Part shown: piece by piece, positions 44,265 through 53,164 of the stretch
How the letters are laid out: the number at the start of each line of letters is the position of its first letter
How positions within the stretch are numbered: the stretch's first letter is position 1
DNA from: CBDFHV01 sp965247705
Lineage (GTDB): Bacteria; Pseudomonadota; Alphaproteobacteria; Rhodospirillales; CAMCUA01
Length of the DNA: 64,000 bases
Assembly: GCA_965247705.1 (NCBI GenBank)
Contig: CBDFHV010000086.1
Location: forward strand, 62,001 to 126,000
Direction of reading: 5' to 3'
Position numbers and translations under genes: made by a program
Notes under the pieces: model-generated
Databases searched by the model: none
The model's input: only the letters and a program-made list of their open reading frames with translations
Told to the model about the DNA's origin: nothing

Positions 44265-45149
44265 TCACGAGCTTATCCCCTGGGGCATGGACATGGTGAC
44301 GAACAGAGACATCAGGGCTGCCTGGGGCGATTCGTCCGTGTGGTGGAAATCGAAGGTCCAGCCGACGGACTGAGCGATGGCTTTCAGCCCGTCCCGGTGG
44401 CGCGTCATCAAGGTGCGGTAGTCGTCGCGCACGGTTTCCACCCGGCCGATGATCACGTCGCCGTCGGACTCGGTGCCCTCGAAATGCACCCGCCCGGCGA
44501 AGGGCAGGGATTCCTCCGCCGGATCCAGGACCTGAATCAGGTGACCGCGTACGCCGCGACCGGCGAACCGGTCGACGGCGGCCTTGACCTCGTCGAGGGG
44601 CGACAGGAAGTCGCCGAAGCAGACCAGGTGAGAATAGCGCGGCAGCGGTTCGAAACGGGGCACACTGTCGGTAGCTTCGCCGCCGTCGGCGAACCGGGCC
44701 CCCAGTCGGTTGAGGGCGGTTCGCCCGCCGCCTGGCAAAATCCCGGATTCGAGCTGAGTGACGTGCTCGCCGCCGCGCACCAAGAGGGAGGCGAGCGCCA
44801 GAAGGAGAAGGTTGGCCCGATCGACCTTCAGCGACTGTTTGTCGCTGGAGCGGTAGTGCATGGACGGCGAGCCGTCCCGCCACAACCACACGCTCTGCGC
44901 CGCTTCCCATTCGTTCTCACGCACGTAGACGGGCACCGACTTCGCGGATTGGCGCCAATCGATACTCGACGCCGGATCGCCCCACTGGTAGCGGCGGAAC
45001 TGCCAGAAAGTCTCACCCTGGCCAACCCTGCGGCGACCGTGGACGCCCTGGGAAACCGTGGCCGCCACCCGCTCGGCGTCGACCAGCAGCGGCGGTAGGC
45101 CGGCGGCAATGACTTCGGCCCGCAGGCGCGTGTCCAGACCTTGGCTCAC
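44265..45149 (-). CDS. DUF58 domain-containing protein
   Basis: Predicted 294 residues from GTG 45149, which has GGGGA upstream; the frame also allows a TTG six codons earlier. The DUF58 signature is present: GRRRVGQGETFWQFRRYQWGDPASSIDWRQSAKS. It is followed by a VWA-like fold (SVWLWRDGSPSMHYRS) without the full metal motif. DUF58 proteins work with MoxR AAA+ ATPases. Spacing to moxR (65 bp) and to the DUF4159 gene (25 bp) supports one operon. Confidence 0.9.
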   Translation of the reverse strand: MSQGLDTRLRAEVIAAGLPPLLVDAERVAATVSQGVHGRRRVGQGETFWQFRRYQWGDPASSIDWRQSAKSVPVYVRENEWEAAQSVWLWRDGSPSMHYRSSDKQSLKVDRANLLLLALASLLVRGGEHVTQLESGILPGGGRTALNRLGARFADGGEATDSVPRFEPLPRYSHLVCFGDFLSPLDEVKAAVDRFAGRGVRGHLIQVLDPAEESLPFAGRVHFEGTESDGDVIIGRVETVRDDYRTLMTRHRDGLKAIAQSVGWTFDFHHTDESPQAALMSLFVTMSMPQGISS

Positions 45150-45213
45150 GCCGGATTCCCCACCCAAGGGACGGAACGCATAGCGCCCACCGCTGGTGGA
45201 TCGAGTTGCGGTG

Positions 45214-46227
45214 TCAGGTTACGGTGTCGCACAGTTTGTCGATGATTGTGCCCATGTTCACGCCTTCGGCGCGGGCGGCGAAATTCAGTGCCATGCGATG
45301 GCGGAGAATCGGATGCGCCAGCGCGATCACGTCGTCCACGGAAGGCGAAAGCCTGCCCTCGGTCACCGCCCGCGCCCGAACGCCAAGCATCAGGGCCTGG
45401 CTGGCTCGAGGGCCGGGCCCCCAGGAAACGTGGGATTTGACCTCGGGAATGGTGGTGCTGTCCGGGCGCCCGGCGCGAACCAGGGTGAGGATGGCTTCGA
45501 GAACGCTCTCGCCCACCGGAACGTGACGCACCAGGCGGTTCGCTTCGATCAGTTCTTCGGGCGACATGACCTGGGGCGCGGTGTCCTGCCGGGCGCCGGT
45601 GGTGGAGATCAGAATCTCCCGCTCCGCCTCGACGTCCGGATAGTCCACGTCCACTTGCATGAAGAACCGATCCAACTGGGCTTCGGGAAGGGGATAGGTC
45701 CCTTCCTGCTCCAAGGGGTTCTGGGTCGCCAGCACGAAGAAAGGCTTCGGCAGTAAGTGGTAGTGACCGGCCACGGCCACCCGATGCTCTTGCATGGCCT
45801 GAAGCAGGGCCGACTGGGTGCGGGGACTGGCGCGGTTGATCTCGTCGGCCATTAGAAGTTGGCAGAACACCGGGCCCTGGATGAAGCGGAATTCCCGCCG
45901 TCCGGTGTCCGATTCTTCCAGCACTTCGGATCCCAGGATGTCGGCCGGCATCAGGTCCGGGGTGAACTGGACCCGCCGCTCACCGAGGCCGAATACCGTG
46001 CCCAGGGTCTCCACGAGCCGGGTCTTGCCGAGCCCGGGAACGCCAATGAACAGCACGTGGCCGCCGGCCAGCAGGGTAATCAACGTTTGCTCGATGACAC
46101 TCTTCTGGCCGAAGATGACCCGACCGATGCCGGCCTTGGCCTCGCCAACGCGCTTGCCCAAGGCTTCGATAGCGTCGATTAATTGCTGGGAGTCTCCCAG
46201 ATTCGTCTCGTCGATGGTCATGGTCAC
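45214..46227 (-). CDS. MoxR-family AAA+ ATPase
   Basis: Predicted 337 residues. The GTG at 46227 is favoured over the ATG two codons later because GGAG lies eight bases upstream of it. Walker A is GVPGLGKT, Walker B LLMADEINRA, sensor 1 FVLATQNP, and the LPEAQLDRF segment is typical of MoxR. MoxR ATPases act as cytoplasmic chaperones that load cofactors or mature VWA-domain partners, here probably the downstream DUF58 and BatA-like proteins. It is the first gene of a four-gene operon and divergent from the DUF1285 operon. Confidence 0.94.
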   Translation of the reverse strand: MTMTIDETNLGDSQQLIDAIEALGKRVGEAKAGIGRVIFGQKSVIEQTLITLLAGGHVLFIGVPGLGKTRLVETLGTVFGLGERRVQFTPDLMPADILGSEVLEESDTGRREFRFIQGPVFCQLLMADEINRASPRTQSALLQAMQEHRVAVAGHYHLLPKPFFVLATQNPLEQEGTYPLPEAQLDRFFMQVDVDYPDVEAEREILISTTGARQDTAPQVMSPEELIEANRLVRHVPVGESVLEAILTLVRAGRPDSTTIPEVKSHVSWGPGPRASQALMLGVRARAVTEGRLSPSVDDVIALAHPILRHRMALNFAARAEGVNMGTIIDKLCDTVT

Positions 46228-46358
46228 GTTCGTATCTCCGTTGCGCGCTCCGCGGACATCTTATGATGGATGATCGGCACAAGGCCGGAAAGCGCCTTTC
46301 TCTCACATCCTACACGGAAACCGGCACCCCGGTCCGGCGCGGAAATCTATTGATCGAC

Positions 46359-46922
46359 ATGCCGCCTTTCATACCCGACCCGGACCTTCAGATCCCGGCC
46401 CCGATTCCCCGCGGACGCAGCCATTGCGGCGAGCTGGCAATTCGCATCGATCGTGAAGGCGTTTGGTACTATCAAGGCAGCCTCATCCCCAGGAAGGAAT
46501 TGGTGCGCCTGTTCGCCTCGGTCCTGACCCGCGACCTGAGCGGGGATTACTGGCTGGTAACCCCGGCCGAGATGGGCCGCGTGCAGGTGGACGACGCGCC
46601 GTTTCTCGCCGTAGGGATGACCTCCGAGGGCGCGGGGCGACATCAGACCCTCCACTTTCGTACCAACGTGGACGACGAAATCGCCGCTGGACCCGACAAT
46701 CCGATCCGCGTCGACATCCATCCTCAAACGGGCGAACCGTCCCCCTACGTCACGGTGAAGCCGCGTATGGAGGCCCGGATCGCCCGGCCCGTTTACTATG
46801 ATCTGGTGTCCTTGGGAACGATTGAAAGAGTGGATAACGAGCCCGTGTTTGGGATCTGGAGCGGTGGCGCCTTTTTCATCCTCGGGCGCCTCGACGAAGA
46901 CGATGAGGAAATCACGGCATGA
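46359..46922 (+). CDS. DUF1285 domain-containing protein
   Basis: Predicted 187 residues from ATG 46359, where family similarity begins (IPRGRSHCGELAIRIDREG, VWYYQGSLIPRKELVRLF). An ATG at 46263 adds 32 residues and leaves only 35 bp to the divergent moxR start, so it is less likely but possible. The family has two small beta-rich domains and unknown function. Its stop overlaps the start of the CoA pyrophosphatase gene (ATGA), so the two are translationally coupled. Confidence 0.85.
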   Translation: MPPFIPDPDLQIPAPIPRGRSHCGELAIRIDREGVWYYQGSLIPRKELVRLFASVLTRDLSGDYWLVTPAEMGRVQVDDAPFLAVGMTSEGAGRHQTLHFRTNVDDEIAAGPDNPIRVDIHPQTGEPSPYVTVKPRMEARIARPVYYDLVSLGTIERVDNEPVFGIWSGGAFFILGRLDEDDEEITA

Positions 46923-47548
46923 CCCGCGACAGGCTGATCGCGCGCCTGCGTGACGTCACGGCCGGAACGCGGCGGGGCGATGCGGATCTCAATCCCGGCA
47001 TGGCGGTCGAGGGGCCCCTGAGTTCGGCGGCCGTGCTTGCGCCCCTGGTACTCCACGACGGCGGGGTGACGGTTTTGCTGACCCGGCGGGCCGACCACCT
47101 GATCCACCATCCGGGCCAGATCAGCTTTCCCGGCGGCCGGGTGGAGCCCGATGACGACGGGCCGGAGACCACTGCCCTGCGGGAGCCCGAGGAAGAAATC
47201 GGCTTGCGGCCGGACAGGGCGGAGATCGTCGGCCGCCTGGACGTCTATGTGACGCGCACCGGATTTCAGGTAACCCCGGTCGTCGCCCTGCTGCGGCCGC
47301 CCCTGGACTTGCGGCCCGATCCCCAGGAAGTGGCGGCTATCTTCGAGGTGCCCCTGGCCGTCGTCCTGGAGGCGGCAAACTACCGCCGCCATTCCCGGAT
47401 GCATGAGGGCCGACGCCGGTGGTTCTACGCCGTTTCCCATGGCGAACACTATATCTGGGGGGCCACGGCGGGCATGCTGGTCAACTTGCGCCAGCGGCTG
47501 GCGGAGACCCCGGAGCACCAACCCAACCCGGCACCGGTGACCCCATGA
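46919..47548 (+). CDS. CoA pyrophosphatase (NUDIX hydrolase)
   Basis: Predicted 209 residues. The CoA-specific upstream signature LLTRRADHLIHHPGQISFPGGR precedes the Nudix box GGRVEPDDDGPETTALREPEEEIGL, in which a Pro takes the usual small hydrophobic position after RE. It hydrolyses CoA and its derivatives to 3',5'-ADP and 4'-phosphopantetheine with Mg/Mn. It is coupled by four-base overlaps to DUF1285 upstream and DUF6111 downstream. Confidence 0.92.
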   Translation: MTRDRLIARLRDVTAGTRRGDADLNPGMAVEGPLSSAAVLAPLVLHDGGVTVLLTRRADHLIHHPGQISFPGGRVEPDDDGPETTALREPEEEIGLRPDRAEIVGRLDVYVTRTGFQVTPVVALLRPPLDLRPDPQEVAAIFEVPLAVVLEAANYRRHSRMHEGRRRWFYAVSHGEHYIWGATAGMLVNLRQRLAETPEHQPNPAPVTP

Positions 47549-47820
47549 GCCGAATCATTCTCCAATATCTTCTGCCAATCCTGCTACCCACGGCCGTGTT
47601 CGTGGCGTGGGTGCTCCTCACCCGCGACCGGGACGATGGCGAACGCTCGACAGCGGCGCGAATCCAGGAAGGGCCATGGTTCTCGCTGATCGCCGGCGGG
47701 TTCGCGCTCATGCTGATGGTGTTGCTGACCATCGCCATGACCGAGGGCGCGCCGCCCGGTGCCTCCTATACCGCGCCCCGGGTCGAGGACGGCCGGGTGG
47801 TGCCGGGCGAGTTTCGGTGA
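47545..47820 (+). CDS. DUF6111 family small membrane protein
   Basis: Predicted 91 residues from ATG 47545 (ATGA overlap with the preceding stop). Two transmembrane helices (about 5-23 and 44-64) and a short C-terminal tail GASYTAPRVEDGRVVPGEF. The family is known only as a small alphaproteobacterial membrane protein in this neighbourhood; function is unknown. Confidence 0.85.
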   Translation: MSRIILQYLLPILLPTAVFVAWVLLTRDRDDGERSTAARIQEGPWFSLIAGGFALMLMVLLTIAMTEGAPPGASYTAPRVEDGRVVPGEFR

Positions 47821-47851
47821 CAAAGCCACCAACCATGGGCCGATACGCTCC

Positions 47852-49165
47852 GTGAGCCTGATCCATCCGGTCTTCGAGGCAACGGGACGCCTTCCCCCCC
47901 AGCCGTGGATGTCGGCGCCGGAAACGCGGACCGTCATCGACGCCTTGACCGCCGAGGGGGCCGACGTCCGGTTCATCGGCGGTTGCGTCCGCGACGCCCT
48001 GGCCGGCCGGCCGGTCAAGGATATCGATATCGCCACCCCGGACCCGCCGGATCGGGTCTTGTCCTTACTGACACATAAGGGCGTCCACGCCATCCCGACG
48101 GGGATCGATCACGGCACCATCACCGCCGTCGTGGGCAAGGCCCATTTCGAGGTCACCACCTTGCGGGTGGACGTCGAGACCGACGGCCGCCGGGCGCGGG
48201 TGGCCTACACGGATGACTGGATCGTCGACGCCACGCGACGGGACTTCACCATCAACACCTTCTCCTGCACGCTCGATGGCGACGTTTTCGACCCCTTCGA
48301 GAGTCTGCCCGATCTGGCCCACGGCCGGGTGCAGTTCGTCGGTGTGGCCGGTCAACGGATCCAGGAAGACGCCTTACGGATCCTGCGGTTCTTCCGCTTT
48401 CAAGCCCACTATGGCCGGCCGCCGCCGGATGCGGAGGCATTGGCCGCGTGCCGGTATCACGCCGGCCTGCTGTCCCGCCTGTCGGGCGAACGGGTCCGTG
48501 GCGAAATCCTGCGCATTCTGCAGGCAACGGACCCGGCGGAGGCGTTCATGCTGATGCACGCCCACGGCGTCCTGGCCCCGATCCTGCCCGAGGCGGGCGA
48601 GCAGGCCCGCAACATCGGCCGCTTGCGGGTGCTCGCGTGGCTGGAGACCCGGGCGATTCGCGTCGACGGCGTCGCCCCCGACGCCCTGCGGCGACTGGCG
48701 GCGGTTCTCGACACGGACGCACAAGGGGCGAGCGCCGTCGGCCATCGCCTGCGCTTGTCGAACGCTCAGACGGCGCGGCTGGTGACGATGGTCGCACCGC
48801 CCGTCGCGCTGTCCCCGTCCATGGGTTCCGACGCCCGTCGCCGGGCCTTCCATCGCCTCGGTGTCGACGGCGCGCGCGACCTGATCCTGATGGCCATGGC
48901 GGACGAGCGGGCGGTCGCTCCGCGCGGCGGCGGGTCGACCGAGTTGTGGCTGTCCCTCCTGGAGGCGGCCGGCGCCTGGACTCCTGTCGCGTTTCCCCTT
49001 CGCGGACGGGACGTTCTGGGCTTGGGCCTGGCGCCCGGACCGGCCGTTGGCGCGGCGCTAAAGACCGTCGAGGCCTGGTGGGAGGCGGGTGGCTGCCGGG
49101 CGGACAGGACCGCATGTCTCGAGCGCCTGAAGACCACCATCACTGATATAGCGATACTGAAATGA
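47852..49165 (+). CDS. cca: CCA tRNA nucleotidyltransferase
   Basis: Predicted 437 residues from GTG 47852. The frame is open further upstream but has no other start in the short gap after DUF6111; an ATG at 47909 would remove conserved RLPPQPWM. It is a class II nucleotidyltransferase: RFIGGCVRDAL, metal-binding DIDIAT, RRDFTINTFSCTLDG, and the RNA/ATP recognition helices from QRIQEDALRILRFFRF. It adds or repairs the 3' CCA of tRNAs in the cytoplasm. Last gene of the DUF1285 operon. Confidence 0.95.
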   Translation: MSLIHPVFEATGRLPPQPWMSAPETRTVIDALTAEGADVRFIGGCVRDALAGRPVKDIDIATPDPPDRVLSLLTHKGVHAIPTGIDHGTITAVVGKAHFEVTTLRVDVETDGRRARVAYTDDWIVDATRRDFTINTFSCTLDGDVFDPFESLPDLAHGRVQFVGVAGQRIQEDALRILRFFRFQAHYGRPPPDAEALAACRYHAGLLSRLSGERVRGEILRILQATDPAEAFMLMHAHGVLAPILPEAGEQARNIGRLRVLAWLETRAIRVDGVAPDALRRLAAVLDTDAQGASAVGHRLRLSNAQTARLVTMVAPPVALSPSMGSDARRRAFHRLGVDGARDLILMAMADERAVAPRGGGSTELWLSLLEAAGAWTPVAFPLRGRDVLGLGLAPGPAVGAALKTVEAWWEAGGCRADRTACLERLKTTITDIAILK

Positions 49166-49277
49166 GGTCGTCCATGCGCGATTGGCGAGCCGACGATCGG
49201 ACGATTTCGCTGGGAAATACGAATGACGGCACGTTTCCGCCATGGGAGTCCGTAGTGCGGTTAGGGATTCCCCCATC

Positions 49278-49305
49278 TTGAGAAGAAGTTAATCAATAGT
49301 ACAAT
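49278..49305 (+). promoter_or_regulatory. Candidate sigma-70 promoter
   Basis: TTGAGA (49278-49283) and TACAAT (49300-49305) are spaced by 16 bp in an unusually AT-rich patch, 69 bp before the S24-like gene start. This is the best-looking promoter of its kind in the window, but there is no direct evidence of use. Confidence 0.4.
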
Positions 49306-49373
49306 GTTTAGTTGACGCACGGAGACCCTGGGGACCGCAGTCCTTCACGAGGGGATGGACGGAGGGTTCAACC

Positions 49374-49706
49374 GTGGCTGTGCGATCTCCCATATACATT
49401 GATGATGGCCGCATCGATGGGGTGGACCTGCTTCCCATCGAGATTCGGGGCGATTCCATGGAACCGACATTGCGCGCCGGGGACGTCGTTATCGTCGACC
49501 CGCGGGACCTGGCGCCGTCGCCGGAGGGACTATTCGCCGTTTGGGACGGATTGGCGGCGATCGTGCGCCGGGTCCAGGTGCTGAACGGCGCGGGGCCGCC
49601 ACGCCTGCGGTTGACGCCCGACAACGGCCGCTACACGGCCTTCGAGACGCCCATGGAGCACGCGGTCGTACTCGGCAGGGTGGTGTGGCTCACCCGTCGG
49701 GCCTGA
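49374..49706 (+). CDS. Stand-alone S24/LexA-like domain protein
   Basis: Predicted 110 residues from GTG 49374 with GGAGG at 49361-49365. It is only the C-terminal peptidase-like half of LexA/CI repressors: GDSMEPTLRAGDVVIVD carries the catalytic Ser. In the position of the general-base Lys the sequence is IVRRVQ, so Arg appears to replace it. No DNA-binding domain is present. It could be a remnant of a repressor or a modulator of other S24 proteins; self-cleavage is doubtful. Confidence 0.75.
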   Translation: MAVRSPIYIDDGRIDGVDLLPIEIRGDSMEPTLRAGDVVIVDPRDLAPSPEGLFAVWDGLAAIVRRVQVLNGAGPPRLRLTPDNGRYTAFETPMEHAVVLGRVVWLTRRA

Positions 49707-49720
49707 CCCGGACCACGCGG

Positions 49721-50587
49721 TCATGGCCACGCCACGTCGGGCGGCAGGGACATGAGGATGGCTTCCGTGTTGCCTCCGGTCATCAGGCCGAACCGGGTGC
49801 CCCGGTCGTGCAGCAGGTTGAACTCCACATAGCGGCCCCGCTTGATGCGTTGGGCGCGGCGCTGTTCCGCGGTCCAGGTGTCGTTCATGTGACGCCGCAC
49901 CAGTCCAGGATAGACGCCCAGAAATGCCCGGCCGACAGCCTGGGTGAAGGCGAAGTCCCGCTCCCAGTCGCCGCAATCCAACCGATCGTAGAAGATGCCG
50001 CCCACGCCCCGGGTCTCGCCGCGATGGGGCAGGAAAAAGTAGCGGTCGCACCAGGCCTTGAATTCGTCGTAGGCGTCATCGCGGTAACCGTCACAGGCCG
50101 TGCGGAAGGCGGCGTGGAAGTCGTCGGTGTCGTCCTCGACCGAATACAGCGGCGTCAGATCGCCGCCGCCGCCGAACCAACATTGGCGGGTAACGATCAT
50201 TCGCGTGTTCATATGGGCCACGGGGACCAGGGGCGAGCAGGGATGGGCGACCAGGGAGATGCCGGAAGCCCAGAACCGCGGGTCCTCCTCGGCGCCGGGA
50301 ATTTCCTTGCGAAAGGCCTCCGAGAACTCGCCCCACACGGTCGACACGTTGACCCCGACCTTTTCGAAGACCCGCCCGCGCATGACCGCCATGACGCCGC
50401 CGCCCGCCTCGCCCGCCGGCGGGCGGCGCCAGGCGGTGCGCTGAATGTGCCCCGGCCCATTGCCGCTGGTGGGGTTGGGGCCGACGACGCTTTCCTCCAA
50501 ACTCTCGAAAGCCCGGCAGAGGTCGTCACGGAGTTCTTCGAACCAGGTGGTGGCCCGGCGTTTTTGATCGTCACTGGGCAAGGTCAT
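49721..50587 (-). CDS. hemF: Oxygen-dependent coproporphyrinogen III oxidase
   Basis: Predicted 288 residues, full length. Recognisable blocks are GISLVAHPCSPLVPVAHMNTR, WFGGGGDLTP, HRGETRGVGGIFYDRL and RGRYVEFNLLHDRGTRFGL, which contain the conserved His and Asp/Arg residues of HemF. It converts coproporphyrinogen III to protoporphyrinogen IX using O2, in the cytoplasm, for haem synthesis. It lies 30 bp downstream of trmL on the same strand and next to the bc1 operon that needs haem. Confidence 0.97.
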   Translation of the reverse strand: MTLPSDDQKRRATTWFEELRDDLCRAFESLEESVVGPNPTSGNGPGHIQRTAWRRPPAGEAGGGVMAVMRGRVFEKVGVNVSTVWGEFSEAFRKEIPGAEEDPRFWASGISLVAHPCSPLVPVAHMNTRMIVTRQCWFGGGGDLTPLYSVEDDTDDFHAAFRTACDGYRDDAYDEFKAWCDRYFFLPHRGETRGVGGIFYDRLDCGDWERDFAFTQAVGRAFLGVYPGLVRRHMNDTWTAEQRRAQRIKRGRYVEFNLLHDRGTRFGLMTGGNTEAILMSLPPDVAWP

Positions 50588-50617
50588 CCGCCGCCGTCTC
50601 CCCCCGCGTGCTCTCCT

Positions 50618-51088
50618 TCAGGGCGCCTCCGCGGGTGGAAAGCCGCCGGTCTGGCGCAGCGCTTCGCCGAGCACCATGGCAGCGGCCGCGGCCACGTTCA
50701 AGGCGCGGGCCTCGGCGACCATGGGGATGCGCAGACGGGTGTCGGCGGCCGCATGAACTTCCTCGGGCACGCCGGCGCTTTCGCGGCCGAACAGCAGCAC
50801 GTCCTGGGGACGGAATCGAAACTCCGTATAGGGTATCGTTCCATCGGTTGTGGCGAGAATCAGGCGTGCCCCGTCGGCCCGCGCCGCGGAAAGGAAAGCG
50901 GTCCACGACTCGTGTCGCCTGAGGACCGCCAGGGCCAGATAATCCAGCCCCGCCCGCCGCAGCCGCCGGTTGGAGATGTCGAAGCCCGGTGGCCCGATCA
51001 AATCCACCGGCACGCCCATGCAGGCGGCGGTGCGCAGGATCGTCCCCGTGTTCTGGGGAATGTCGGGCTGGTAAAGGGCGAGGCGCAT
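50618..51088 (-). CDS. trmL: tRNA (cytidine(34)-2'-O)-methyltransferase
   Basis: Predicted 156 residues from ATG 51088; the open frame upstream is not conserved. SPOUT knot motifs are clear: LYQPDIPQNTGTILRTAACMG, LLFGRESAGVPEE and RIPMVAEARALNVAAA. TrmL methylates the ribose of the wobble base in tRNA-Leu isoacceptors as a homodimer. It precedes hemF in a likely two-gene operon and is divergent from petABC. Confidence 0.93.
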   Translation of the reverse strand: MRLALYQPDIPQNTGTILRTAACMGVPVDLIGPPGFDISNRRLRRAGLDYLALAVLRRHESWTAFLSAARADGARLILATTDGTIPYTEFRFRPQDVLLFGRESAGVPEEVHAAADTRLRIPMVAEARALNVAAAAAMVLGEALRQTGGFPPAEAP

Positions 51089-51308
51089 TGGAACGGCCCG
51101 TGGCGACGCGCGAGACAGGGATTCCTTACCATAACGCATTGGCATCATGACCCTTTGCAATTCCGGGCAATTGCTCTATACCGGGCGCGAATTGGTTCCC
51201 CGAGCCCTTCCTGGCCGCCGTCGGCGCCGGCAGGGCGCCGAAAAATCGCTGTCAACGGCGACACTTCCGAGATCGTCTCTCATCCTTGAACGACGGAGAG
51301 GAAGGCCC

Positions 51309-51869
51309 ATGAGCGACATGGCGATCACGGCCTCCGGCGGACACGACGGCGAGGACGGCGAATCGCGGCGGGATTTCCTGCTGTTCTCCGTCTCCAGCGT
51401 CGGCGCCGTGGGCACGGGCTTGGCCCTGTGGCCGTTTATCGACAGCATGAACCCCTCCGCCGACGTCCTGGCGCTGGCGACGATCGAGGTCGACCTGTCG
51501 CCCATCGAGGAGGGACAGAGCATCACGGTCGTGTGGCACGGCAAGCCGGTGTTCATCCGCCGTCGCAACGCGGCCGAGGTCGAGGCCGCCCGCGACGTGG
51601 CCATGGAAGATCTGATCGATCCGCAGAAGGACGAGGAGCGGGTCAAGAAGCCAGCATGGCTGATCATGGTCGGCGTCTGCACCCATCTGGGCTGCATTCC
51701 GAAGGGCCAGAAGGTTACCGACCCGAAGGGCGACTTCGGCGGCTGGTTCTGCCCGTGCCACGGGTCGCACTACGATACCGCGGGACGCATCCGCAAGGGA
51801 CCGGCGCCGGCAAACCTGGCCGTACCGCCGTACGAATTCCTCGACGAAACCTCCATCCGCATCGGCTAA
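51309..51869 (+). CDS. petA: Cytochrome bc1 Rieske iron-sulfur subunit
   Basis: Predicted 186 residues from ATG 51309 (GGAGAGGAAGG upstream). A twin-arginine-like ESRRDFLLFS segment leads into one membrane anchor (about 23-45). The 2Fe-2S ligands are in CTHLGC (124-129) and CPCHGSH (148-154). The protein takes electrons from quinol at the periplasmic face and passes them to cytochrome c1. First gene of petABC. Confidence 0.97.
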   Translation: MSDMAITASGGHDGEDGESRRDFLLFSVSSVGAVGTGLALWPFIDSMNPSADVLALATIEVDLSPIEEGQSITVVWHGKPVFIRRRNAAEVEAARDVAMEDLIDPQKDEERVKKPAWLIMVGVCTHLGCIPKGQKVTDPKGDFGGWFCPCHGSHYDTAGRIRKGPAPANLAVPPYEFLDETSIRIG

Positions 51870-51904
51870 TGACCTTGATGAAACAGGGCCACTAGGAGCG
51901 GGCT

Positions 51905-53164
51905 ATGAGCGCGCCGACCTGGACCAATTCCATCGTCAAGTGGATCGACTATCGGCTGCCGATCTTCACCTTCGTCAATCACGAACTGGTCGACTACCCG
52001 ACGCCCCGCAACCTCAACTACTTCTGGAACTTCGGGTCCCTGGCCGGAATTGTCCTGGTGATCATGGTCGTCAGCGGCATCGTCCTGGCGATGCACTACA
52101 CGCCCCACGTGGACTATGCCTTCGCCAGCGTCGAGCGCATCATGCGCGACGTGAACTACGGCTGGTTCATCCGCTACCTGCACATGAACGGCGGGTCGTT
52201 CTTCTTCATCTGCGTCTACATCCACATGTTCCGCGGCCTTTACTACGGCTCCTACAAGTCGCCGCGCGAGATTCTGTGGATTGTTGGCGTGCTGATCATC
52301 CTGGCCATGATGGCGACCGCTTTCATGGGCTACGTCCTGCCTTGGGGCCAGATGAGCTTCTGGGCGGCGACGGTGATCACCAACCTGTTCTCGGCCATTC
52401 CCCTGATCGGCGAATCGATCGTTTCATGGCTGTGGGGCGGCTTCTCGGTCGACAATCCGACCCTGAACCGCTTCTTCTCGTTTCACTATGTGTTGCCCTT
52501 CGTGATCATCGGTCTGGTGTTCGTGCACCTGTGGGCGCTGCACATTCACAAATCCAACAACCCCTTGGGGATCGATCCCCAGGGTCCCCAGGACACCATT
52601 CCCTTCCACCCCTACTACACGGCCAAGGACTCCTTCGGGCTGGGCGTGCTGCTGATCGCCTGGATGGGTTTCACCTTCTTCGCCCCCAACTTCTTCCTCG
52701 AGCCGGACAACTACATCGAGGCCAATCCCCTGGTAACTCCGGCCCACATCGTGCCCGAGTGGTACCTGATGCCCTTCTACGCCATCCTGCGGGCGATCAC
52801 CTTCGACATCTGGTTCATTCCCGCCAAGCTGATCGGCGTGGTGGCCATGTTCGCGTCCATCCTGGTCCTTTTGTTCCTGCCCTGGCTGGATACGTCGCGG
52901 GTGCGCAGTGCCAAATTCCGGCCCGTTTACCGCCAATTCTTATGGATATTCGTCGCTGACTGCGTGGTTTTGGGCTACGTGGGCGCCAGCCCGCCGGAAG
53001 GATTCTTTATTCCCTTGGGCCAGGTCGCGACCGCCTACTATTTTGCCCACTTCGTCATCGTCTTGCCGCTGGTGGGCTGGTTGGAACGCCCCAAACCGTT
53101 GCCCGACAGCATCGCCGCGGCGGTGACCGCGGGCGGACAGGGAAAGGAGCCCAGCCATGCGTAG
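51905..53164 (+). CDS. petB: Cytochrome bc1 cytochrome b subunit
   Basis: Predicted 419 residues with AGGAG before the ATG. Eight transmembrane helices are expected, with paired haem-ligand His in helices B and D (HMNGGSFFFICVYIHMF and the HYVLPFVIIGLVFVHLWALH segment) and the PEWY motif (VPEWYLMPFYAILR) of the quinol-oxidation site. It forms the catalytic core of complex III in the inner membrane. Its last eight bases overlap the petC start. Confidence 0.97.
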   Translation: MSAPTWTNSIVKWIDYRLPIFTFVNHELVDYPTPRNLNYFWNFGSLAGIVLVIMVVSGIVLAMHYTPHVDYAFASVERIMRDVNYGWFIRYLHMNGGSFFFICVYIHMFRGLYYGSYKSPREILWIVGVLIILAMMATAFMGYVLPWGQMSFWAATVITNLFSAIPLIGESIVSWLWGGFSVDNPTLNRFFSFHYVLPFVIIGLVFVHLWALHIHKSNNPLGIDPQGPQDTIPFHPYYTAKDSFGLGVLLIAWMGFTFFAPNFFLEPDNYIEANPLVTPAHIVPEWYLMPFYAILRAITFDIWFIPAKLIGVVAMFASILVLLFLPWLDTSRVRSAKFRPVYRQFLWIFVADCVVLGYVGASPPEGFFIPLGQVATAYYFAHFVIVLPLVGWLERPKPLPDSIAAAVTAGGQGKEPSHA

